Below are positions 1 to 5,188 of a stretch of DNA of 5,188 bases, piece by piece (the first letter of the stretch is position 1; every line of letters begins with the position of its first letter). The notes under the pieces are model-generated. The model ran no database searches. It was not told where the DNA came from and saw nothing but the letters and a program-made list of their open reading frames with translations. Source of the stretch: JAGNZR01 sp051648365 (GTDB taxonomy: Bacteria > Fusobacteriota > Fusobacteriia > Fusobacteriales > Fusobacteriaceae). Made by a program: the position numbers and the translations under genes. Where the stretch lies: the NCBI GenBank assembly GCA_051648365.1, contig JBOFEZ010000061.1, forward strand, positions 1-5,188, read 5' to 3'.

Positions 1-339
1 GAAAAAGTTGTAGAGGGATTGGAAGCTATGGGAATACTTAAGATAGAGGCCCTAACATATATAAGAGGACGTAGTATCCCAGCAGGATTTATCATTATAG
101 ATGAAGCTCAGAATCTGACTCCTCTTGAGATAAAAACCATTGTAACAAGGGCAGGGCAGGATACCAAAATAGTTTTCACTGGAGATCCAGAACAGATAGA
201 CAGCCCTTATCTGGATGCAAATACAAATGGATTGACTTATATGGCAGAAAAGTTCCAAAATGAAAAGATTGCTGGACATGTAACTCTCAAGAAAGGAGAA
301 CGTTCACCTCTTGCTGAGATTGCAGCAAAACTTTTATAA
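1..339 (+). CDS. PhoH-family ATPase, C-terminal part (5' end outside window)
   Basis: The reading frame is open from base 1 and stops at TAA 337-339, giving the last 112 residues of a larger protein. Visible motifs are a Walker B segment FIIIDEAQN (fragment residues 30-38), the YIRGRS segment just before it (20-25), and TGDPEQID (60-67), a helicase-like motif typical of PhoH ATPases. The tail NGLTYMAEKF...GHVTLKKGERSPLAEIAAKLL resembles the longer PIN-PhoH proteins (Bacillus YlaK, mycobacterial PhoH2) more than the short PhoH/YbeZ type, because the motif continues SPYLDANTNGL after PEQID. PIN-PhoH proteins are linked to ATP-dependent RNA unwinding and cleavage. The Walker A motif and any PIN domain would lie upstream, outside the window, so the subtype is inference. 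The family assignment is secure. No clear terminator hairpin follows before secG, so read-through is possible. Confidence 0.9.
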   Translation, partial: EKVVEGLEAMGILKIEALTYIRGRSIPAGFIIIDEAQNLTPLEIKTIVTRAGQDTKIVFTGDPEQIDSPYLDANTNGLTYMAEKFQNEKIAGHVTLKKGERSPLAEIAAKLL

Positions 340-369
340 AATTTCCTTTTAATTTGCACTTATTTATTA

Positions 370-375
370 TATAAT
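370..375 (+). promoter_or_regulatory. possible -10 box of a secG promoter
   Basis: A perfect TATAAT lies in the 72-base gap between the PhoH gene and secG, which would place a transcript start about 30 bases before the secG ATG. The matching -35 is weak: at 17-base spacing the hexamer is TTTTAA (347-352), while the better-looking TTGCAC (354-359) is only 10 bases away. The region is very AT-rich, so a chance TATAAT is quite possible. Confidence 0.35.
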
Positions 376-411
376 AGTGTATTAGAAAAATAGGAATTAT
401 GGAGGAATTAT

Positions 412-636
412 ATGGTAACGATCATAACTTTGATACTGTTTATATCTGCAATAGCCCTTGTAGGTCTGGTATTGATCCAGCCGGACAGAAGCAATGGAAT
501 GACTGCAAGTATGGGAATGGGAGGAGCAAATACTGTTTTTGGAATTTCTAAAGATGGTGGACCACTAGCTAAAGCTACAACAGTTTCTGCGGTAGTATTT
601 ATAGCTTCTGCAATTTCATTGTATATTATTAAGTAA
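412..636 (+). CDS. secG: protein-export translocase subunit SecG
   Basis: This 74-residue protein matches the SecG family in size and architecture. A hydrophobic segment at residues 2-22 ends in the family-typical LVLIQP. A glycine- and methionine-rich cytoplasmic loop (about 29-50, GMTASMGMGGANTVFG) follows, then KATT and a second membrane segment at about 54-73. SecG is the small accessory subunit of the SecYEG channel in the inner membrane and assists SecA-driven export. The ATG at 412 is chosen because GGAGGAA (401-407) sits four bases upstream and the first membrane segment begins at once. The protein ends soon after the second segment, lacking the long hydrophilic tail of enterobacterial SecG but like the short Gram-positive forms. 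A hairpin terminator directly follows. Confidence 0.9.
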   Translation: MVTIITLILFISAIALVGLVLIQPDRSNGMTASMGMGGANTVFGISKDGGPLAKATTVSAVVFIASAISLYIIK

Positions 637-639
637 TAG

Positions 640-680
640 GAAGCGTATTGAAAATTCAATACGCTTCTTTGACTTTTATT
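640..680 (+). terminator. Rho-independent terminator after secG
   Basis: The arms GAAGCGTATTG (640-650) and CAATACGCTTC (657-667) are perfectly complementary over 11 bp around a 6-base loop AAAATT; two loop bases on each side can also pair, tightening the loop. The tail is TTTGACTTTTATT, T-rich but interrupted by GAC, so termination may be incomplete. It starts three bases after the secG stop and ends just before the rarA Shine-Dalgarno site. Confidence 0.85.
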
Positions 681-681
681 A

Positions 682-688
682 GAGGAGG
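682..688 (+). promoter_or_regulatory. ribosome binding site fixing the GTG start of rarA
   Basis: GAGGAGG lies five bases before GTG 694. No ATG or TTG in this frame is better placed, so the site supports the GTG start. Confidence 0.8.
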
Positions 689-693
689 ATTGA

Positions 694-1917
694 GTGGAGA
701 ATTTGTTTAGTGGTAATTATGAAGATGTAAAGCCCCTTGCATTGAAACTCAGGCCAAAAACTCTAGAAGATTTTATAGGTCAAGAAAAAATAGTTGGAAA
801 AAATGGAATACTTCGAAAACTTCTTGAAAAAAGAAAGCTCAGTAACTCTATTTTTTATGGACCACCAGGAGTTGGAAAAACTACTCTTGCAGAAATAATT
901 GCTCAGGAGATTGGATACCAATTTGAACAGCTCAATGCTACAACAGCAGGAGTAGCTGATTTGAAGGCTGTGGTAGAGCGTGCTAAAAAAAATTTGGAAT
1001 ATTATCAGAAAAAAACAATACTTTTTTTGGACGAAATCCATAGGTTTAATAAACTCCAGCAGGATGCCTTGCTTTCAAGTACAGAATCAGGAGTTATTAT
1101 TCTTATAGGAGCTACAACTGAAAATCCTTTTTATAATTTGAATAATGCTTTGCTTTCAAGGGTGATAGTTTTTGAATTCCAATCTCTGAAAAACGAGGAT
1201 ATAAGAAAAGTTTTGAAAAGAGGGTGTGGAATCCTAAATTTAGAAGTTTCGGAAGATGTTACCGAAGCAATAGTGGACATATCTAAGGGAGACAGCAGAA
1301 TAGCACTGAATTATCTAGAACTCTACTATAATCTGGGAGAAGAGATAGCTGGAAATCAGATATTGAATGTTTTTAGGGAACGGAGAGCATCTTTTCACAA
1401 GGAAGAAGACAAATACAATATCATATCTGCCATGATAAAAAGTATAAGAGGCAGTGACCCAGATTCAGGAGTTTACTGGATGGGGAGACTTCTTTCTGGA
1501 GGAGAAGATCCAAGATATATTGCCAGAAGGCTTATGATACTCGCAAGCGAGGACATAGGTATGGCTAATCCCGAAGCTATGTTAATAGCAGGTAGTGCCA
1601 TGACAGCGAGTGAAAAAATAGGGATGCCTGAGATAAGAATAATTTTAGCTCAGACAGTTATCTATCTTGCGATTTCATCTAAGAGTAATTCGTGCTATAA
1701 TGCTATAAATAGTGCTCTGAAAGATATTGATGAAGGTGATATGGAAAAAGTTCCTATGCATATAGATAGTGGGGCTGAGGGTTATCTTTATCCACATGAT
1801 TACAGAGGAAATTTTATTAATCAGAAGTATAGTATAAAAGATAGAGAGTATTACCTACCAGGGGATAATAGAAATGAAAAACTTATAAAAGAAAAGCTTC
1901 AAAAGCTTTGGGAATAA
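694..1917 (+). CDS. rarA: replication-associated recombination protein A (RarA/MgsA), AAA+ ATPase
   Basis: The 407-residue protein has the complete RarA layout. An N-terminal PLALKLRPKTLEDFIGQ segment (14-30) is shared with clamp-loader-like AAA+ proteins. Walker A is GPPGVGKT (56-63), Walker B is ILFLDEIHRFNK (109-120), sensor 1 is GATTEN (139-144), a likely arginine finger sits in LLSR (153-156), and sensor 2 is GDSRIALN (199-206). The C-terminal MgsA signature YWMGRLLSGGEDPRYIARRLMILASEDIGMANP spans about 261-293. RarA is a tetrameric DNA-dependent ATPase acting at single-stranded DNA and stalled replication forks in the cytoplasm. The GTG start is supported by a strong Shine-Dalgarno site. 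The segment between VPMHI (353-357) and YLYPHDY (364-370) is about ten residues shorter than I recall for E. coli and Bacillus RarA. Arginine codons are more varied here (CGT, CGA, CGG, AGG) than in hisS and aspS, as expected for lower expression. hisS starts 14 bases downstream. Confidence 0.95.
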   Translation: MENLFSGNYEDVKPLALKLRPKTLEDFIGQEKIVGKNGILRKLLEKRKLSNSIFYGPPGVGKTTLAEIIAQEIGYQFEQLNATTAGVADLKAVVERAKKNLEYYQKKTILFLDEIHRFNKLQQDALLSSTESGVIILIGATTENPFYNLNNALLSRVIVFEFQSLKNEDIRKVLKRGCGILNLEVSEDVTEAIVDISKGDSRIALNYLELYYNLGEEIAGNQILNVFRERRASFHKEEDKYNIISAMIKSIRGSDPDSGVYWMGRLLSGGEDPRYIARRLMILASEDIGMANPEAMLIAGSAMTASEKIGMPEIRIILAQTVIYLAISSKSNSCYNAINSALKDIDEGDMEKVPMHIDSGAEGYLYPHDYRGNFINQKYSIKDREYYLPGDNRNEKLIKEKLQKLWE

Positions 1918-1920
1918 CAG

Positions 1921-1927
1921 AAGGAGG
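1921..1927 (+). promoter_or_regulatory. ribosome binding site deciding the hisS start
   Basis: AAGGAGG is four bases before ATG 1932. The same frame could also start at TTG 1908, but that codon lies inside the rarA end, has no Shine-Dalgarno site, and would translate this ribosome site itself as EGGR. The ATG is therefore preferred. Confidence 0.88.
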
Positions 1928-1931
1928 AAGA

Positions 1932-3170
1932 ATGGAACTGATTAAAGGTGTGAGAGGAACCAAAGATTTATATGGTAAAGATGGAGTGAAATTTAATCAT
2001 ATATCCCTAGTAGCTCAGGAATTTTTCCAAAATTACGGTTTTGAAATGATAAAAACTCCTATATTTGAGGAGACTGCCCTTTTCAAAAGAGGAATAGGTG
2101 AAGGAACTGATGTTGTTGATAAAGAGATGTACACATTCACTGACAGAGGAGAGAGAAGTCTTACTCTGAGACCGGAAGGAACAGCACCGGTAGTGAGATG
2201 TTATTTGGAAAATAAAATCTATGGACAAGAGGAAACGAGTAGATTTTTCTATATAGGTCAGATGTTTAGATATGACAGACCTCAAGCTGGAAGACAGAGA
2301 GAATTCAATCAGATAGGGATTGAAGTTCTGGGAGAAAATTCTCCTATATTAGATGCAGAAGTTATATCTATGAGCTATAAATTTTTGGACAAACTAGGAA
2401 TAACTGATCTTCAGGTATCTGTGAACTCAGTGGGAGGACAGGAATCTAGAAAGGTTTACAGGGACAGATTAGTAGAGTTTTTAACTCCTATGAGAGAGGA
2501 ACTTTGTGAAGATTGTCGTAATAGAATAGAAAAAAATCCCCTAAGGGTTTTAGATTGTAAAGTCCAGAAATGTAAATCTCTGACTCATGAAGCTCCGAGT
2601 ATAATTCACTCTTTAACTGATGATGAAAGAAATCATTATGAACAAGTAAAAAAATATTTGGAACTTTTCGGAGTAAATTTTGTAGAGGACCCAAGACTTG
2701 TGAGAGGATTGGATTATTATTCAAGTACAGTATTTGAGATTGTTACAAATAAACTGGGATCTCAAGGAACTGTTCTGGGAGGCGGAAGATATGATAATCT
2801 CCTAAAGCAACTGGGGGATAAGGACATTCCTGCATTCGGATTTGCTGCCGGGATAGAGAGAATCATGATGCTTACAGAAGAGATGAATATGCCAGTTCCT
2901 AAAGTATATGTGGCATGGATGGGAGACTTAGCACAGGAAATAGGAATCAAACTAGCTGACGATCTAAGAGTTGCAGGAATACATACGGCAGTTGATTACA
3001 AGAGCAAAGGTATGAAAGCCCATATGAAAAAAGCTGATAAGCTGGGAGTTGACTTTGCCGTTATTATAGGTGAAGATGAAATTAAAAACGGAAAATATAT
3101 ATTAAAAAATTTCAAGAATAGAGAACAGTCTGAGCTTAGCTTAGAAGAAGTAAAGGGGAGATTAATATGA
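1932..3170 (+). CDS. hisS: histidine--tRNA ligase (HisRS)
   Basis: This class II synthetase charges tRNA-His with histidine using ATP in the cytoplasm. From ATG 1932 it has 412 residues, the usual bacterial length, and begins with the family-typical IKGVRGTKDLYG. Motif 1 covers about 40-51 (IKTPIFEETALF), motif 2 is LRPEGTAPVVR (79-89), followed by YIGQMFRYDRPQAGRQREFNQIG (107-129). The histidine-specific motifs are LVRGLDYYSSTVFE (256-269) and GTVLGGGRYDNL (279-290), and motif 3 is AFGFAAGIER (301-310). The C-terminal anticodon-binding domain runs from about 325 to the end. Four cysteines in the insertion domain (192, 195, 209, 214) form a CxxC...CxxxxC pattern that I recall from many Firmicutes HisRS enzymes and that could bind metal. 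All catalytic motifs are intact. The stop overlaps the aspS start, and no T-box leader precedes the gene. Confidence 0.97.
   Translation: MELIKGVRGTKDLYGKDGVKFNHISLVAQEFFQNYGFEMIKTPIFEETALFKRGIGEGTDVVDKEMYTFTDRGERSLTLRPEGTAPVVRCYLENKIYGQEETSRFFYIGQMFRYDRPQAGRQREFNQIGIEVLGENSPILDAEVISMSYKFLDKLGITDLQVSVNSVGGQESRKVYRDRLVEFLTPMREELCEDCRNRIEKNPLRVLDCKVQKCKSLTHEAPSIIHSLTDDERNHYEQVKKYLELFGVNFVEDPRLVRGLDYYSSTVFEIVTNKLGSQGTVLGGGRYDNLLKQLGDKDIPAFGFAAGIERIMMLTEEMNMPVPKVYVAWMGDLAQEIGIKLADDLRVAGIHTAVDYKSKGMKAHMKKADKLGVDFAVIIGEDEIKNGKYILKNFKNREQSELSLEEVKGRLI
3154..3160 (+). promoter_or_regulatory. aspS ribosome binding site inside the hisS end
   Basis: AGGGGAG is six bases before ATG 3167 and lies within the last codons of hisS. 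With the ATGA overlap (3167-3170) it suits translational coupling of the two synthetases. Confidence 0.75.
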
Positions 3171-4939
3171 TTTACAGAACACACAATCTAGGACAGCTAA
3201 GAGCTGAAAATATCGGAGAGAAAGTAACTCTTTCTGGATGGGTAGATACAAAAAGAGATTTAGGAGGACTTACTTTTATAGACCTTAGAGACAGAGAAGG
3301 GCTTACACAGATAGTTTTTGATATTGATATAGCAGATGCGGCTACTGTGGAGATGGCTCAGAAGCTTAAAAATGAATCGGTTATAAAGGTGACTGGAACT
3401 GTAAAAGAAAGATACAGTAAAAATCTTAATATTCCTACAGGAGAGATAGAGATTTTTGCTACTGAACTGGAAGTTTTAAACCCTGCAGATGTACTGCCGT
3501 TCCAGATTTCAGGAGATGAAAATGTAAGTGAAACTATGAGACTTAAGTATAGATACCTGGATATAAGAAGATCTCATATGATGAACAATCTAAAGATGAG
3601 ACACAGAATGATAATGTCTATCAGAAATTATATGGATGAGCAAGGGTTCCTAGATGTTGATACTCCGATTCTTACGAAATCTACTCCAGAAGGGGCTAGA
3701 GATTTCTTGGTTCCGAGCAGAATAAGTCAAGGAGAGTTCTACGCTCTACCTCAGTCGCCACAATTATTTAAACAGTTGCTTATGATAGGTGGAATAGAGA
3801 AATATTTTCAAATTGCAAAATGTTTCAGAGATGAGGATTTGAGAGCTGACAGACAACCTGAATTTACTCAATTGGATATTGAGATGTCTTTTGTTACTCA
3901 AAATGACATAATGAATACAATCGAGGGACTTGCAAAGAGAGTATTCAAAAATGTAACTGGAGAGAGTGCGGATTATGACTTTATAAGAATGCCTTATGCA
4001 GAAGCTATGGAGAGATTTGGTTCGGATAAGCCAGATACAAGATTCCATGTGGAGCTGAAAGAACTTTCTGATATAGTAAAGGATGCTGGATTCCAGGCTT
4101 TCAAAACTACTATTGAAAATGGTGGAGTAGTTAAGGCTATAGTGGCTCCTGGAGCTGGAGAAAAGTTCTCTAGAAAGGTTTTAGATGAATATCAGGATTA
4201 TGCAAAAACATATTTCGGAGCCAAGGGAATGGCATATATTAAAATAACTTCTGAAGGAGTTACATCTCCACTTGCTAAATTCTTTACAGAAGAAGAGATG
4301 AAGGCGATAGTAGAAAGAACTGAAGCTAAAGCGGGAGACGTTATTCTTATAGTGGCAGACGTTAAGAAAGTTGTATATGCAGCACTAGGTGCACTTAGAC
4401 TTAGAATAGGAAAAGAACTGGAATTGATTGATAATAATGAGTTTAAATTCCTTTGGGTTGTAGATTTCCCTATGTTTGAATATTCGGAAGATGAAGGAAG
4501 ATATCAGGCTCAGCACCACCCGTTCACGTCTATAAAGCCTGAAGATATGGATGCCTTTATGGGAGGAGAGATGGAAGAGATAAGAACTAACTCTTACGAT
4601 CTTGTTCTAAACGGATCTGAAATAGGAGGAGGTTCTATAAGAATCTTTAATCCTGAAGTTCAGGCTAGAGTTTTCGAAAAACTTGGACTTTCCCAAGAGG
4701 AAGCTAGAGAGAAGTTCGGATTCTTTATAGATGCATTTAAATATGGAGCTCCACCACATGGAGGACTAGCTTTTGGAATCGACAGATGGCTTATGGTGAT
4801 GCTGAAAGAAACATCTATAAGAGATGTAATTCCTTTCCCGAAAACAAATAAGGGACAATGTTTGATGACAGAAGCACCTAGTAGAGTAGATGAGAAGCAA
4901 CTTAGCGAATTATCTTTGAATATAAATAAAAAAGATTAA
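3167..4939 (+). CDS. aspS: aspartate--tRNA ligase (AspRS), bacterial type
   Basis: This class IIb synthetase attaches aspartate to tRNA-Asp. Its 590 residues match the bacterial form. The N-terminal OB-fold anticodon-binding domain (about 1-105) carries GWVDTKRDLGGLTFIDLRDREG. Motif 1 and the flipping loop run 161-180, with TPEGARD at 173-179. QSPQLFKQ (196-203) holds aspartate-binding Gln199 and Lys202. Motif 2 is FRDEDLRADRQPEFTQ (220-235), with Arg221 for ATP. A bacterial-specific GAD insertion spans roughly 285-420. GSEIGGGSIR (483-492) and motif 3 GGLAFGIDRW (532-541), with Arg540, close the active site. Every catalytic residue I can align by eye with E. coli AspRS is present. Leu32 in RDLGG is the same as in the discriminating E. 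coli enzyme, hinting at tRNA-Asp-only charging, but this is weak inference. Arginine is encoded by AGA almost throughout, consistent with high expression. The start overlaps the hisS stop by four bases. No classic terminator hairpin follows. Confidence 0.97.
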   Translation: MIYRTHNLGQLRAENIGEKVTLSGWVDTKRDLGGLTFIDLRDREGLTQIVFDIDIADAATVEMAQKLKNESVIKVTGTVKERYSKNLNIPTGEIEIFATELEVLNPADVLPFQISGDENVSETMRLKYRYLDIRRSHMMNNLKMRHRMIMSIRNYMDEQGFLDVDTPILTKSTPEGARDFLVPSRISQGEFYALPQSPQLFKQLLMIGGIEKYFQIAKCFRDEDLRADRQPEFTQLDIEMSFVTQNDIMNTIEGLAKRVFKNVTGESADYDFIRMPYAEAMERFGSDKPDTRFHVELKELSDIVKDAGFQAFKTTIENGGVVKAIVAPGAGEKFSRKVLDEYQDYAKTYFGAKGMAYIKITSEGVTSPLAKFFTEEEMKAIVERTEAKAGDVILIVADVKKVVYAALGALRLRIGKELELIDNNEFKFLWVVDFPMFEYSEDEGRYQAQHHPFTSIKPEDMDAFMGGEMEEIRTNSYDLVLNGSEIGGGSIRIFNPEVQARVFEKLGLSQEEAREKFGFFIDAFKYGAPPHGGLAFGIDRWLMVMLKETSIRDVIPFPKTNKGQCLMTEAPSRVDEKQLSELSLNINKKD

Positions 4940-4980
4940 AAATAAAAATAATAAAAAGAAATAAAAAATAGGGTTTGATG

Positions 4981-5009
4981 TTGAAAAAATAATTTTTTAA
5001 TGTTATAAT
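4981..5009 (+). promoter_or_regulatory. strong extended -10 promoter for the downstream RNA
   Basis: TTGAAA (4981-4986) and TATAAT (5004-5009) are separated by exactly 17 bases, and TGT directly before the -10 makes it an extended -10 (TGtTATAAT). The predicted start is near 5016. The A-rich tract at 4940-4970 lies upstream of the -35 and partly where an UP element would sit. Only an AT-only dyad (A6-TAA-T6, about 4984-4998) occurs in the spacer, so I see no real terminator between aspS and this promoter. There is no Shine-Dalgarno site with an adequate start codon downstream within the window, which suits an RNA gene. Confidence 0.75.
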
Positions 5010-5015
5010 CCAATA

Positions 5016-5188
5016 AAGAATAATTTTCTGACTTACACGCTATTTTCATGAGGTTTTGGGCCTAATGTCGTCGAGGGGACTGGCACTGTTGCCACTAATT
5101 CAGAAAAGTCACGAAATCCCTTTTGATTTACGGACCCTGTATCCTGGCATTATCTAGTTACCACTTTTTTATGATTGGCGACTAAAAC
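5016..5188 (+). ncRNA. ssrS: probable 6S RNA, 3' end outside window
   Basis: No protein frame fits these bases, but they fold well by eye. A long-range helix TAATGTC/GGCATTA (5063-5069 with 5146-5152, one G-U pair) encloses an apical arm with AGGG/CCCT (5074-5077 with 5135-5138) and CTG/CGG (5080-5082 with 5131-5133). Local hairpins are TGGCA/TGCCA (5081-5085 with 5090-5094, an alternative to CTG/CGG) and AAATC/GATTT (5114-5118 with 5125-5129). On the 3' side TAGTTACCA/TGGCGACTA (5155-5163 with 5176-5184) forms a hairpin with one mismatch. This resembles 6S RNA, where a large central bubble carries a hairpin in its 3' strand. 6S RNA mimics an open promoter and binds housekeeping RNA polymerase. 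AGGTTTTGGGCC (5051-5062) would lie in the 5' bubble strand, the usual template for product RNA. The position after aspS recalls Bacillus bsrA. The closing stem would need partners beyond 5188. Alternatives are a riboswitch leader for the next gene or an undescribed RNA. Confidence 0.55.

Noticed and set aside
408..659. 83-codon frame on the minus strand across secG
   Set aside because: It is a mirror of secG and its terminator hairpin, with no ribosome site and no recognisable family. SecG on the + strand explains the coding signal.
1908..1931. N-terminal extension of HisRS from TTG 1908 (MGITEGGR)
   Set aside because: It would translate through the ribosome binding site, has no Shine-Dalgarno site of its own, and precedes the canonical MELIKGVRG start of the family.
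4984..4998. A6-TAA-T6 dyad as an aspS terminator
   Set aside because: The stem contains only A-T pairs, lacks a following T tract of its own, and lies in the spacer of the promoter. It is unlikely to end transcription.
5048..5065. Five-codon frame ATG...TAA encoding MRFWA, a possible leader peptide
   Set aside because: There is no Shine-Dalgarno site ahead of it, and it coincides with the putative bubble strand of the RNA. A frame this short is expected by chance.
5074..5093. S-box-like (SAM-I riboswitch) core, GAGGGGACTGGC followed by TTGCC
   Set aside because: GGGACTGGC is a SAM-I hallmark, but the required ATGAA-CCCGGCAACC part and the P1 stem are absent. The following bases form a small TGGCA/TGCCA hairpin instead.
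5030..5100. 6S RNA on the minus strand, because the complement contains GCCAGTCCCCT, which I also recall from E. coli 6S RNA
   Set aside because: The match is short, the neighbouring bases do not continue it, and the near-consensus promoter and fold both point to the + strand.

Overview
This window is a stretch of ordinary bacterial housekeeping chromosome, read entirely on the + strand. The DNA is AT-rich, arginine is written mostly as AGA (almost exclusively in the two synthetase genes), and Shine-Dalgarno sites are strong (GGAGG type). Protein style and gene order suit a low-GC anaerobe; Fusobacteriota is my best guess, with Clostridia-like Firmicutes as the alternative. That assignment is inference from style, not from a marker gene.

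Layout: (1) 1-339 is the 3' end of a PhoH-family ATPase gene, probably the PIN-PhoH (YlaK/PhoH2) type. (2) 412-636 is secG, with its own Shine-Dalgarno site and a possible -10 box in the short gap before it. A perfect 11-bp hairpin with a T-rich tail (640-680) closes this unit. (3) 694-4939 is a tightly packed run of rarA (GTG start), hisS and aspS. The gaps are 14 bases (rarA-hisS) and a 4-base ATGA overlap (hisS-aspS), so the three are probably cotranscribed. No T-box or other leader stands before the two synthetases. (4) 4940-5188 holds no protein gene. An A-rich tract leads into a near-consensus extended -10 promoter (TTGAAA, 17 bases, TATAAT preceded by TGT). A less AT-rich stretch with many inverted complementary segments follows and runs off the window end.

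The most interesting item is this last stretch. I interpret it as a structured non-coding RNA, most likely 6S RNA (ssrS), cut off at its 3' end. Support comes from its promoter, its place just after aspS (from memory, the same neighbourhood as the Bacillus subtilis 6S-1 gene bsrA), a foldable apical domain closed by a long-range helix, a hairpin in the putative 3' strand of the central bubble, and a segment resembling the template for product RNA in B. subtilis 6S-1. None of this was checked by covariance search.

Functionally the genes are core maintenance: charging of tRNA-His and tRNA-Asp, rescue of stalled replication forks (RarA), protein export (SecG), and possibly global control of RNA polymerase (6S). 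I see no mobile element, CRISPR array, tRNA, rRNA or defence system.
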